From: Cyclobacterium jeungdonense
GTDB taxonomy: Bacteria > Bacteroidota > Bacteroidia > Cytophagales > Cyclobacteriaceae
Length of the DNA stretch: 64,000 bases
Reading direction: 5' to 3'
NCBI RefSeq assembly: GCF_010994275.1
Contig: NZ_WMCD01000007.1
Span: 124,001-188,000, forward strand
The translations under genes and the position numbers were made by a program. The notes under the pieces were generated by a model. That model made no database searches. It was not told where the DNA came from and saw only the letters and a list, made by a program, of their open reading frames with translations. This document shows, in pieces, positions 1-8,923 of the stretch (positions are counted from its first letter, which is position 1; each line of letters opens with the position of its first letter).

Positions 1-57
1 ACGAACCTTTTACTTAAAAACAGCACCGACAAATTCGAACAATTGTTAAAAAAATAA
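1..57 (+). CDS. 3' end of an unidentified gene
   Basis: Reading from base 1 there are 18 sense codons followed by TAA, giving a charged tail that ends in Leu-Leu-Lys-Lys. It converges on the broken sigma gene to its right with only 4 bases between them. The fragment is too short to identify, and an open frame of this length could occur by chance. Confidence 0.35.
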   Translation, partial: TNLLLKNSTDKFEQLLKK

Positions 58-61
58 ATTA

Positions 62-733
62 TTAATAATTAATTTTAAAAATCTGGAAAAAGGATATAAA
101 TAATTCGGAAGGTATGCTGATCAAAAGGAAATAAAAAAACCCATGATACTTAAAAAAAATGAACAATAGTGGTCCATATAGTGAAGCTTTATGGATCAAT
201 TCACCCTTTAGGAATTTCGTGGCTAAATAAATTTGGTGTTCAACCGTCCGCTTTGACAGGCTCAATCGGGAGGCTATTTCCTCTGAACTCAGTCCGTCGA
301 TTTTATTTAATACAAAAACCTTTTGCTGGGTTTTGGGTAAATTTCGAATTAGCTCTGTGGCTGCATCTTCCAGTTCTTTGTAGGTCAATTTTTAAAAAAC
401 GTTTTCCGTACTTACGCAATACTTTTCGGGAATCTCCTCTATGGTACAGTTTTTCTTTTGGTTTCTTAATTTATTAATCAGCTGATTTTTAACCGATTGG
501 AACAAATAGGCTTTGAAATTTTTGTTTTCGTCCAGGGATTTCCGTCCCTCCCAAATTTTTATAAATATGACTTGTACGGTCTCCTCCGCCTCCATTTCAT
601 CGCTCAGGTAGTTGTAGGCAAAACCGAGTAGTTTGGGCAGGAAACGGTAGTACAATTCGTCAAAAGCCTTCATATCCCCTTGCCTAAGGGAACGTACCAA
701 CTCCTTCTCACTTTGGTTTATAAGCGGTCTCAA
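62..733 (-). pseudogene. ECF sigma-70 factor split by an in-frame TAA
   Basis: The first part (733 down to 392) encodes sigma region 2: an N-terminal RQGDMKAFDELY stretch and the core EAEETVQVIFIKIWEGR. The second part (388 down to 62) encodes region 4, with the LPKTQQKVFVLNKIDGLSS helix and the SLSKRTVEHQI recognition helix. Both parts are in the same frame. They are separated by TAA (394-392) plus one codon, and a TTG lies directly after, so this is a nonsense change rather than a frameshift. Region 4 is followed by about 45 mostly hydrophobic residues. No FecR gene lies downstream before the window edge. It is most likely a decayed PUL sigma factor. A split two-subunit sigma made by re-initiation at the TTG is possible but less likely. 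Confidence 0.75.
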
Positions 734-1203
734 TCTCAGGGTTTAAGTTAATTGATGGAAAACACTTCCAATAGGCTAGATCAGAAAGATAGTTATTTTA
801 CCCAAGTTGGCTGTATAAGATTCAATTACAATAATCCAATTTATAAAAAATAAATGAATAAAATAAAAACACCGCTAAAATCTACCCGGGACTGTTTCAG
901 GTGCATCGGTAAAATGAATTCTGCCCCAATAACAAGAAAGAATCAATGACGGAATAAATCAGCCGGAAAAACTTCTTGAATTCAGGAGCTAAGTGTGACT
1001 TTCATATTGGTAAATTTTACGCTATAGAGCATTTTTAATCCATTAACCAAATGAAGGGATGTCTCACCGGAAGATTTCTTACTACTTCCATGTGAACAGG
1101 ATAGATTTCCAGCGTATTCTATGTATTCCCCTTTATCATAAATTAGATCAGAAAACAATACCGAGGGGTGAACAACGGCCATTTATCTCGAATGTAGCTA
1201 TCT
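734..1203. other. Intergenic stretch with possible gene debris
   Basis: There is no convincing gene here. A 66-codon minus-strand frame (1182 down to 982) and a shorter minus-strand frame ending near 890 (with Trp-Gly-Arg-Ile-His-Phe-Thr-Asp-Ala-Pro) have protein-like composition but no recognisable domain. They may be remnants of a gene that once followed the sulfatase at 1204. Otherwise it is AT-rich sequence. Confidence 0.4.
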
Positions 1204-2805
1204 TTACCGAAGTGATTTAAATTCATGATCATGGTCTGTGGCAGCCTTCCGCTCTTCACTTTTTGCTGACAAGTTTGCTATTACCTCTTGGTATTGCTCC
1301 TCATCGATGACATTCCTGGTTTCTCCGGGATCAGTCTGATGGTCATATAGTTCTTTTTCCAAAACCTCACCAGTGTTTAGTTTTACCCATTCCACATAGT
1401 TGAAGCGGCCATCTTTTACAGCATATCCCATTACGGTCTTATCGTAATTCCAGCGATTATGTGGCCAAATGGAAAACGCATATTCCTTTGAAGCTGGTTG
1501 GAGTTCAGGATTATTCAAAATAGGAATTAAACTTTTTCCTTCAAGATGGGAAGGTACTTCCATGCCGCACAATGCTGCCAGAGTAGGATAGATATCCAAA
1601 GCTTCGACCGGTGTATCAGCAACCTCCCCTTTTTTTCCACCCGGAACACTAAATATCAACGGAATACGGGTATCCATATCCATATTCGACCATTTGCACC
1701 AGTTGCCGTAATCTCCCAATTTATAGCCATGATCTCCCCATAGCACTACAATAGTATTTTCCCGCAATCCCAATTTGTCGAGTTGGTCCAGTAAATATCC
1801 TACCTGGGCATCTGCGTAAGAAACGCAGGCATAATAAGCCCTTCTTAAAATAAGGGTGGTATTGTCGTCAATGTCTTCGTACCTGCTGGGCATACCATAA
1901 TAATTACCCAGTTCACCACCCAACCGCATGGTATGTTCGCTTGAATTCTCGGGCATTTCTCTGATTTCAGGCATGGCAATGGATGCCTCAGGATACATAT
2001 CCCAATAGTTCGCGGGAGCTACGAAAGGTAGGTGAGGCTTGGAAAGGCCCACCGCCAAAAAGAATGGTTTGTCGGACTTATCCAATTCTTCCAGCTTTCT
2101 TACTGCATTAAGGGTATTTATTCCATCTTTATATATGGTATCATGCACATCCGCCCTTTCATAGGCAGGGCCACGATGATGCGTCGTATTGAGGGATATT
2201 TGATTGATCGCTTCCTTGGTCACATAGCCCCTTCCTGTCCAGGATTTTTTAGGAATGATATAGTCCTCCCCAAATTGCTTTTCATGGTCAATGGTATGGT
2301 GATAAATTTTTCCTGCTGCCGCTATATTATACCCGTTTTCTTTAAAAAACATATTCATGGTCAGTACATCGGGCATTAAATCCGCTACAGATTCCCCTGT
2401 ATAAATACCCAGTTTCTCAGGCCTGATCCCTGACAGGATGGATGCACGTGAAGCCATACATATGGCTTGTTGCACATGAGCCTCCGTAAACCGAACTCCC
2501 TCAGACGCAAGTCGATCTATATTGGGCGAGCTTATATGTTTGGCACCAAAACAGTTCAATTCTGTACGCAAGTCGTCAACTGCAATAAAGAGCACGTTGT
2601 ACTTTTGCTTCACTTCCTCCCCCTTTCTATCCTTTGGTTGACAGGAAATCATCCCCCCCATGACCATCAGAATGCCGATGAAGTACCTGGCTTTGGATAA
2701 AGTTTCTTCCACATCTTTTTTGGTATTAACCAGTAGAGGTATTTTTTCAGCAAAGGATGAAACATTTAAACTTTTCCTTAAAAGCCAGTTCAGGAATTCT
2801 TTCAT
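1204..2805 (-). CDS. Sulfatase, iduronate-2-sulfatase-like (CMASR type)
   Basis: Alkaline-phosphatase-fold sulfatase of the formylglycine type, expected to remove sulfate esters from glycans in the periplasm or at the cell surface. Metal-binding Asp-Asp is at about 77-78. The modification motif CMASR is at 116-120, so Cys116 would be converted to formylglycine. The KPHLPF motif and the WGDHGYKLGDYGNWCKWS segment resemble iduronate-2-sulfatase (SulfAtlas S1_7-like, by memory of the family). A lipobox-like MISC ends at Cys55, but about 40 residues precede the hydrophobic stretch with no good internal start, so the N-terminus is uncertain. It is the last gene of PUL A, 23 bases after the glycosidase gene. 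Confidence 0.9.
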   Translation of the reverse strand: MKEFLNWLLRKSLNVSSFAEKIPLLVNTKKDVEETLSKARYFIGILMVMGGMISCQPKDRKGEEVKQKYNVLFIAVDDLRTELNCFGAKHISSPNIDRLASEGVRFTEAHVQQAICMASRASILSGIRPEKLGIYTGESVADLMPDVLTMNMFFKENGYNIAAAGKIYHHTIDHEKQFGEDYIIPKKSWTGRGYVTKEAINQISLNTTHHRGPAYERADVHDTIYKDGINTLNAVRKLEELDKSDKPFFLAVGLSKPHLPFVAPANYWDMYPEASIAMPEIREMPENSSEHTMRLGGELGNYYGMPSRYEDIDDNTTLILRRAYYACVSYADAQVGYLLDQLDKLGLRENTIVVLWGDHGYKLGDYGNWCKWSNMDMDTRIPLIFSVPGGKKGEVADTPVEALDIYPTLAALCGMEVPSHLEGKSLIPILNNPELQPASKEYAFSIWPHNRWNYDKTVMGYAVKDGRFNYVEWVKLNTGEVLEKELYDHQTDPGETRNVIDEEQYQEVIANLSAKSEERKAATDHDHEFKSLR

Positions 2806-2828
2806 AGTCTGAACAAGATATAGACAGT

Positions 2829-5654
2829 TTATTTTAAAACAAAATAACGATACCCTCGCTCAGGGATAGTGACTTTCACCGACAGGCTAAAATCGCGATT
2901 TACAGCCACTGTCTGTGAATTTCCCCATTGGTCTTCCAGCAATACCGCTTCATGCAGGCCCGTATAGTATACCGGGACCTGAATGGTCCGGGTGATTTCC
3001 TCGTTCAGGGGATTGTAGAGCATGAGCAAGCCCTTTTTCTCTCCCTTGGGATTTACGTGCAAAATACCATCCCAATCGCGGCCATCGGGCCGGCGAAGAT
3101 GGATGATGTCTGCATCCAGCACCTCCCTGTGCACTTTGTAAAAACCGACCCATTTTTCGACCAATGCCTTTGTTTCAGGAGCATCGTACAACTGCGGTCC
3201 GCGATAACAAGCTTGTACCCCAGCACCAAAGAGGTTTGCCAACCGCTGCTCGTAATGGGGCAAATGCGCTTTTAGTGGTTCGATTGTGGCGGCTTCCCCT
3301 CCCCCATGGTATTGTACCAGCGGCACAAACATCCAGCCCATGGACGGTGTCTTGGTCCAGGTGCCGTCGTATATATTTTGACGTTCTATGATTTCCTGCT
3401 GGGCACGGGGCAATGACCAATTGGTTTCGCGGTAACCCATGCCGGTTTTATTGCTTCCGGCAAGAAAATAGTAATCAGGGACATTCAGGTAAATTCCCCT
3501 GGAACGAGCCCACTGGTAAAATTCAGCAATCCGCCTGTACTGGTTCCATTGGGAATCGGCCAATCCTTTGTGTCCGGGGTGATCAGTTGCTGCACACACA
3601 TCGCCCGGATAAGAGCCGTCATGCTCCAGGATATCGAGTCCGGTTGTGCTGTATAAATTATAAAGGGTTTCAAAATAATCATGTCCCCATTCACTTTCCA
3701 GGCAGGGCGAGTTGCCAAACCGGGGTGTCATCCCCTCGGGCATTACCACGTCGTTTCCACCGCCAACCCGTCGACTTGCCAGCAAGGAGTAACCGCCCAG
3801 GGCGATTCCCTTTGAATGGGCGTAGTCGGCCAGGCCCTTCATGCGATCCAGGTTTTCCACGCTCGCATCTTCCGCATTGAATCCGCTTCCAAAGGTCATG
3901 ATCACCATTTCAAAACCCACTTCGGAACTTTGGTCTATGGCTTTTTTTACTGCTTCCGTGTCCGCTGACCGGACATGCATCAAGATGGGGTTTTCGGTCA
4001 CCCAGGGAGCCAGGGAACGCATCATACGCCGGTGCTCAAGCCCTTTTCGTTCCCGATCCCAACTATCGTGCAGCAATTCCCACACCCGATATGAGGAAAA
4101 GGAATTCCCTGGCTGCAGCTCCTGCTCCGGTCCGTACTTGGGAGAAACTTCCAGCAAAACCGGCATCGTTCGTTCGTAATTCACCTGGGTTTTATATTGC
4201 GGATCCGGTTTCCATTCAATGCTGGAACGCAAGACATTTTCGGAAGTCATTCCGCCAAAATTGTAATCGGTCTCAATCGTCAAATTTGGAAGCATCCACT
4301 GATCCCGGCTGTCGACTGTGCTTTCGGGTTCGGTGACCGCTAAAATTTCACTTGTAAACGAATTGACGGTTACCGGTTTTTCAGAGTTGTTTTCAAGGGT
4401 TATCCATTTGCTAAACACCGGAAGACCATCGTACAATTCGTAATGTACATGCACGGATATATCCAACAGGTATTGGTAGGACTCCAGGCCGGCAGCTTTT
4501 GCAGATGGAGCAATTTCTCCCAGCATGAAAAATTCTTCGATTTTGCTGCGCCCCAATTCTCCCTTTTCACTGTGGTCACTGTTGTTGCCTGTTGCATCCA
4601 TCTTGCCAATCCGGACTCCTTGTGGGTCTTGTTGCAGCGGAGTCTCTCCAACCGGCTGCCAGTTGCTTTTGTCATAAGACCAGGAGGCCAACAGCTGCCC
4701 ATCCCCTAATTCCATCCGCAGCCAGACCGGTTTCCCACTTTCCAGGCCAGACACCCGTAGTTCCTGCTGTCCGTCGAAAAACCCGATCTCATTGTTACCG
4801 GGACGAAGGTTGAGTTTGATCACCTTGTCGGAAAACACCAGTCCAAGCCCCGGCCCCCAACTACTCCCCTTGTCTGTGCCCGGATTTATCTTTGCCAGTA
4901 AAACCCTTGTTCCCGGAAGCACTGGCTGCTGGGCATAAACCGCCGTATTGGCCAATGCCATGATTTCTCCCGCTTTCCCCTCGTTAATAAAGGAATTTCG
5001 GGTGTGGGCCTCTGATTCTACCCGCTTCCAATTATTATGCATGGTATCAAAAGAGTCCCCAAATAGGGTTTCACGGCTTTGGTCGGCGATCGATCGCTCC
5101 AGGAGGATTCTTACTGCCTCCTCGTCCAATTGGTAGCTAAAAACAAGTTCCTTCCCGGGTGCTGGCCAGGGAATGTCTTTGGGCATCCATTCTTCTCGCT
5201 TCTTCCAGGCAAAACGGGCTTTGGTGTTTTCTACGGTATGGGCCACCAATTTGAAGGCACCCGGATTGGCTTTCATGGAGGCGACCCATTCCGGGAGCAA
5301 ATAATTGTGAATGGGTTGCCCGATTAGGCCTCCTACCTCAAAAGGTATTCCGTTTAGCTGAATTTCGGCTTCAGGACGCACCGATCGCAAAAAGGACTCC
5401 CCGGTTTGCAGGTGTTCCAGTCCGATGGTCGCTCCGTTGGGAGCAGTTGCAAAGGTGCGGCTCACCAGGCCGTTGGTCAGCACAAGGTGTCCGTCTTTAT
5501 CGGTCTGCACCCTGGCGGGCTGGTTTGACCGGTACAGGAGCCAGTCACTTTCTGCACTCGCCGGTAGTTTAGTAACGTGCGAAGTACCTACCTGTGCATG
5601 CCCCAACATACTACCTGCTAAGGAAATGAGGATAATAAAAAAGGTTCTGTTCAT
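2829..5654 (-). CDS. Secreted glycosidase, clan GH-D/GH36-like, with LamG-like insert
   Basis: A 941-residue secreted protein with a signal peptide at 1-20. Residues about 40-190 and 395-545 form a beta-sandwich of the kind preceding GH36 barrels (YELYDGLPVF at 406-415). They are interrupted at about 195-380 by a concanavalin/LamG-like domain (SFDTMHNNW start). Residues about 550-865 look like a TIM barrel. GLDILEHDG (672-680) followed by a Gly-Asp-Val-Cys resembles the nucleophile strand of alpha-galactosidase-like enzymes, making Asp679 the candidate nucleophile. The C-terminus is a small beta domain. I infer a retaining glycosidase acting on the PUL A glycan. The exact family and sugar cannot be assigned from sequence alone. 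It lies between two sulfatases in one operon. Confidence 0.6.
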   Translation of the reverse strand: MNRTFFIILISLAGSMLGHAQVGTSHVTKLPASAESDWLLYRSNQPARVQTDKDGHLVLTNGLVSRTFATAPNGATIGLEHLQTGESFLRSVRPEAEIQLNGIPFEVGGLIGQPIHNYLLPEWVASMKANPGAFKLVAHTVENTKARFAWKKREEWMPKDIPWPAPGKELVFSYQLDEEAVRILLERSIADQSRETLFGDSFDTMHNNWKRVESEAHTRNSFINEGKAGEIMALANTAVYAQQPVLPGTRVLLAKINPGTDKGSSWGPGLGLVFSDKVIKLNLRPGNNEIGFFDGQQELRVSGLESGKPVWLRMELGDGQLLASWSYDKSNWQPVGETPLQQDPQGVRIGKMDATGNNSDHSEKGELGRSKIEEFFMLGEIAPSAKAAGLESYQYLLDISVHVHYELYDGLPVFSKWITLENNSEKPVTVNSFTSEILAVTEPESTVDSRDQWMLPNLTIETDYNFGGMTSENVLRSSIEWKPDPQYKTQVNYERTMPVLLEVSPKYGPEQELQPGNSFSSYRVWELLHDSWDRERKGLEHRRMMRSLAPWVTENPILMHVRSADTEAVKKAIDQSSEVGFEMVIMTFGSGFNAEDASVENLDRMKGLADYAHSKGIALGGYSLLASRRVGGGNDVVMPEGMTPRFGNSPCLESEWGHDYFETLYNLYSTTGLDILEHDGSYPGDVCAATDHPGHKGLADSQWNQYRRIAEFYQWARSRGIYLNVPDYYFLAGSNKTGMGYRETNWSLPRAQQEIIERQNIYDGTWTKTPSMGWMFVPLVQYHGGGEAATIEPLKAHLPHYEQRLANLFGAGVQACYRGPQLYDAPETKALVEKWVGFYKVHREVLDADIIHLRRPDGRDWDGILHVNPKGEKKGLLMLYNPLNEEITRTIQVPVYYTGLHEAVLLEDQWGNSQTVAVNRDFSLSVKVTIPERGYRYFVLK

Positions 5655-5891
5655 TTGTTGTCGGTTAATGGCGTAGGCAATTTCCCCTCAGTAATAAACC
5701 CGTTAAGCACCTTCCTTTTGCGGCGGTAGTTTTGAGTCCGAATCGAAGGCCTTATGTATTGCGATTGATTTCAAATCATGGATACCAGCAAAGGCACCTC
5801 GCTGAAATAAACACAAAACTGTCGCCAAGCGGCCACCGGCTCACCCGTGTACTGATCAGCATATGGATGATTGGCCTCTGTCAGTTTAGAG

Positions 5892-7313
5892 CTACATTTC
5901 GTTTATGGTTCCCAAGGGGTCATTTACCGCCTGCTGCTGTTGGGATAGCAAGACCAGCAACTGTTTTTTCACCCCCTGATACGCCGGGTCGGCCGAACGG
6001 TCCCTCAGTTCTTCCGGGTCTTTTTCCAGATCAAACAGCAAGGTTTTATTCAACTTTGGATAGAAAATCAATTTGTATCGATCCGTCCGTACCATCCGTT
6101 GAAGATCGAGGTAGCAACTGTAGATACTCGGGTATGCGCTTGGTACGTTCTCTTCAATATAAGGCATCAGGCTGTTAAAAACAGTAGTTTTGGGTTTTTC
6201 GATCCCGGCAAGATCCATGATGGTGGCACTGACATCCTGCAGGTATACCTGCTGGTGATATTGCTTTCCTTTCGGTATGCCCGGGCCTACCAAAAGCAGC
6301 GGAGCGCGGACACTGTGATCGAACATGTTCTGTTTTCCCATCAAGCCGTGGTGGCCAACCGCAAGACCGTGATCGGCAGTGAAAATAATGTAGGTGTTTT
6401 TCATTTTACCTGTTTCCTCCAGGGCATCCAGAATTTTACCAATCTGGGCATCCATATGGCTGATGATCGCATAGTATTCCTGAATGTTCTTCCGAACCGA
6501 ATAAGCGGTACGGGGAAAGGGAGCCAAAGCTTCATCCCGTAGATTCTCACTGAGTCCTATACTATCTTTATACGGGTACATGTCCATATGGCTGGAAGGA
6601 AGCGCGATGCTTTCCACCGGGTAAAGATCTACGAATTCCTTTGGGGCCTGTCGGGGGTCGTGGGGAGCATTGAAGGCCAGGTACATCATAAAGGGGGATT
6701 CGCTTTTGCCCGCTTGATCCAGAAATCCTCGGGCATCATCTGCCAGTACCTCCGACCAGTGCTTTCCGCCTTTCCAAAACCCTTCAAAACTTTTGTCCCA
6801 GGGCTGCCAGGTGGTATCTGCCCTGCTTTTAGGGCGGTCATACCCTTCAGGAGTCTGATTAGGCATACCCGGTCGTACATGCACCACATTTTGAAAAATA
6901 CTTTCTGCATCGGCTTTTACATGCCATTTGCCCGTCATATAGGTTTCGTAGCCCGATTTTTGGAGCAACTGCGGCCAAAACTGACCGGCATCCGCCATTT
7001 GTTGAAAATTTTTCTCCTGCTCCCTGGCATCCCAGACCGAAAGCCCGCTGATCATCATGGCACGGCTGGCCACGCAGACGGCCCCGTTCCAGGCACCCAT
7101 GTTATAGGCATGCGTAAAAGTGGATCCCTCCTTTACCAACCGGTCCAGATTGGGGGTAAGCACCTCCGGGTGCCCAAGCGCACCGATCACGTCATAGCGC
7201 TGGTCGTCGGAAAAGATGAAGATAAAATTGGGTTGTTCATCGCTTGCATCCTGAGCCTGGGCAAACCCGGTTAGTAGCAGGAACATCTCAAGAAAGAGTA
7301 ATTTGATTTTCAT
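5892..7313 (-). CDS. Sulfatase, CVASR type
   Basis: Periplasmic formylglycine sulfatase of 473 residues. The signal peptide ends near residue 20 (AQA-QD). The first metal site Asp-Asp is at 36-37 (IFSDDQRYD). The modification motif CVASR is at 80-84, with Ala in place of the usual Pro, a known accepted variant. TGKWH, NAPHDPR and TADHGLAVGHHG supply the remaining catalytic His/Lys and metal ligands. The choline-sulfatase-like VGHHGLMGKQ segment argues against the arylsulfatase A group. It is the sixth gene of PUL A (sigma, fecR, susC, susD, sulfatase, then this). A dispersed leader repeat (7332-7406) lies 18 bases upstream of the ATG. The substrate sugar is unknown. Confidence 0.92.
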   Translation of the reverse strand: MKIKLLFLEMFLLLTGFAQAQDASDEQPNFIFIFSDDQRYDVIGALGHPEVLTPNLDRLVKEGSTFTHAYNMGAWNGAVCVASRAMMISGLSVWDAREQEKNFQQMADAGQFWPQLLQKSGYETYMTGKWHVKADAESIFQNVVHVRPGMPNQTPEGYDRPKSRADTTWQPWDKSFEGFWKGGKHWSEVLADDARGFLDQAGKSESPFMMYLAFNAPHDPRQAPKEFVDLYPVESIALPSSHMDMYPYKDSIGLSENLRDEALAPFPRTAYSVRKNIQEYYAIISHMDAQIGKILDALEETGKMKNTYIIFTADHGLAVGHHGLMGKQNMFDHSVRAPLLLVGPGIPKGKQYHQQVYLQDVSATIMDLAGIEKPKTTVFNSLMPYIEENVPSAYPSIYSCYLDLQRMVRTDRYKLIFYPKLNKTLLFDLEKDPEELRDRSADPAYQGVKKQLLVLLSQQQQAVNDPLGTINEM

Positions 7314-7331
7314 GTGTTGATGATTTGTTTT

Positions 7332-7406
7332 TCAAAGGTCACATGGAATCTTCGCATGATTGATAATCATCCCTCCGTGTGCGGATTGCCTCATGCTCGA
7401 TTTCAT
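7332..7406 (-). repeat. Dispersed leader repeat, copy 1, with 24-codon ORF
   Basis: One of three related intergenic copies (others at 44,260-44,307 and 51,185-51,271), each directly upstream of a minus-strand gene. Read on the minus strand it contains ATG plus 23 codons and a stop, with Met-Lys-Ser-Ser near the start and Met-Ile-Ile-Asn-His-Ala in the middle. Copy 3 shares both segments. The stop lies 18 bases before the sulfatase start codon. It may be a translated leader, a structured RNA or a miniature mobile element. No function is known to me. Confidence 0.5.
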
Positions 7407-7437
7407 AGTAAGTTTATTATTAATGCTAGTACATGTT

Positions 7438-8862
7438 CTATTGGTAATCCATTCCCCGATTGCTTTTTTCACAGGAGATCAGCCAATTTTCCAGCTCCCC
7501 GGACAGTGCGGCTACTTTTTCAGGGTTTGCTGCCGCAATATCAATCGTTTCACCCGGATCATTCTGCAAATCAAATAAAGCAAAACTTTCGCCATTGTCC
7601 GCCGAATATAATTTAAATCGGTTGTCCATGATGGCCTGTTGCTTCTGAAACTTAAAAGGGATAAATGTTTGCCTGGTTTCTGATTTGTTCTGAATTAAGG
7701 GGGAAATATTGGCACCGTCCAGGGGCGTCACACCTTTCTGATTATCAATACCCAATATACCCAATAGGCTGGGAAATATATCACTGGTAGAAACCGGTAA
7801 ATTGGTTTTCTGTCCCGCTTCAATGTTTGCGGGCCATTCGATCAGGGCCGGAACGCGGATACCTCCTTCGTACAGGCTTCTTTTTCTTCCCCGAAACGGT
7901 CCGGATGAGCCCTGTGTACGGTTGATTTGCTCCGGCCCTTCCGGTCCATTGTCGCTGCAAAATAGGATCAGGGTATTTTCGGCAATCCCCTTCTCCCGGA
8001 GGAAATTTCGCAGGCGACCGATTTGATCGTCCATGGCGGTAATGCTGCCGTAGTAGTGCTGCTGATCTTCGGACAAACCGGCATACAAATTTCGATATTC
8101 GGGGCCTGCCACCACTGGTAAGTGGGGCGTATGAAACCAGATGACCGATAGAAAGGGTTTGGCCGCTTCCGCCGCCCGATCGATAAAGGGAATTACCCGG
8201 TCCATGATGATCCGGGAATCGTCTCCGGAGAGGTTATCGGTGACTTTTTGGTTTTCTCCCGACCAGTAGTAGGTGCCGAAATGCTCTCCCGGCACCCGAT
8301 TTCCAATGTCCTGTGCCTGCGGATCCGGCGTAACCATGGGGTCCCAGGTGGGCACTTTGGATTCGGTCGAAAAACAAACGTCAAAGCCGTTTTCCCAAGG
8401 CGGTGCATAATGGGCCGTTCCCCGCGGTCCTCCCCGATTGGCATCTTTTTCTGTCACGGTCAAGGTGCCCAGATGCCATTTACCGAAGTGACCAGTGGCA
8501 TATCCCTGGTCTTTTACCAGTTCGGCCAGGGTGAGCTCTTCTTTTTTCATGTGTCCGGTATTGGCATGGGTGATTCCGTACCTTTCCGGATGCCTGCCGG
8601 TAAGGAAGCTTCCCCGGGTGGGGGAGCAAACGGCAGAGGCAGCATAAAACCGACTCATTACCAGTCCATTTTGAGCCATGGCATCGAGTTCCGGTGTTTG
8701 GATCAGTTCGTTTCCATTAAACCCCACGTCCCCCCAACCCAGGTCATCAGCCATGATCAGGATGATGTTGGGAGGATTTGAGTTTGTAGGTTGAGAATAA
8801 GAATTTTTATTAATTGAAAAACATACCAAAACTGCATATATCAATCTAATTACATATCTCAT
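7438..8862 (-). CDS. Sulfatase, GALNS/arylsulfatase-like (CSPTR type)
   Basis: A 474-residue formylglycine sulfatase with an N-terminal signal peptide. Asp-Asp at 39-40 (MADDLGWGDVGFNG) binds the metal. CSPTR at 79-83 is the formylglycine motif. FGKWHLG, FHTPHLPV and CSDNGPEG supply the conserved Lys/His and Asp/Asn ligands, and GPFRGRKRSLYEGGIRVP is the C-terminal substrate-loop segment typical of the N-acetylgalactosamine-6-sulfatase/arylsulfatase A group. It follows susD in PUL A with a 61-base gap and should act on the glycan imported by that SusC/D pair. Specificity cannot be read directly. Confidence 0.93.
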   Translation of the reverse strand: MRYVIRLIYAVLVCFSINKNSYSQPTNSNPPNIILIMADDLGWGDVGFNGNELIQTPELDAMAQNGLVMSRFYAASAVCSPTRGSFLTGRHPERYGITHANTGHMKKEELTLAELVKDQGYATGHFGKWHLGTLTVTEKDANRGGPRGTAHYAPPWENGFDVCFSTESKVPTWDPMVTPDPQAQDIGNRVPGEHFGTYYWSGENQKVTDNLSGDDSRIIMDRVIPFIDRAAEAAKPFLSVIWFHTPHLPVVAGPEYRNLYAGLSEDQQHYYGSITAMDDQIGRLRNFLREKGIAENTLILFCSDNGPEGPEQINRTQGSSGPFRGRKRSLYEGGIRVPALIEWPANIEAGQKTNLPVSTSDIFPSLLGILGIDNQKGVTPLDGANISPLIQNKSETRQTFIPFKFQKQQAIMDNRFKLYSADNGESFALFDLQNDPGETIDIAAANPEKVAALSGELENWLISCEKSNRGMDYQ

Positions 8863-8923
8863 AGAAGAAGAATTATTAAAGAAATTGGAGTCAGTATAAC
8901 ACCAACTCCTGGTTTAATAAATA

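Noticed and set aside
982..1182. 66-codon minus-strand frame
   Set aside because: No recognisable domain, and it lies in a stretch with other gene debris. Mentioned only as part of the intergenic entry.
3413..3880. 155-codon plus-strand frame inside the GH36-like gene
   Set aside because: Opposite-strand shadow of a well supported gene; composition is biased and there is no motif.
6588..7274. 228-codon plus-strand frame inside the CVASR sulfatase gene
   Set aside because: Long but fully opposite a sulfatase with intact catalytic motifs, with no recognisable domain of its own.
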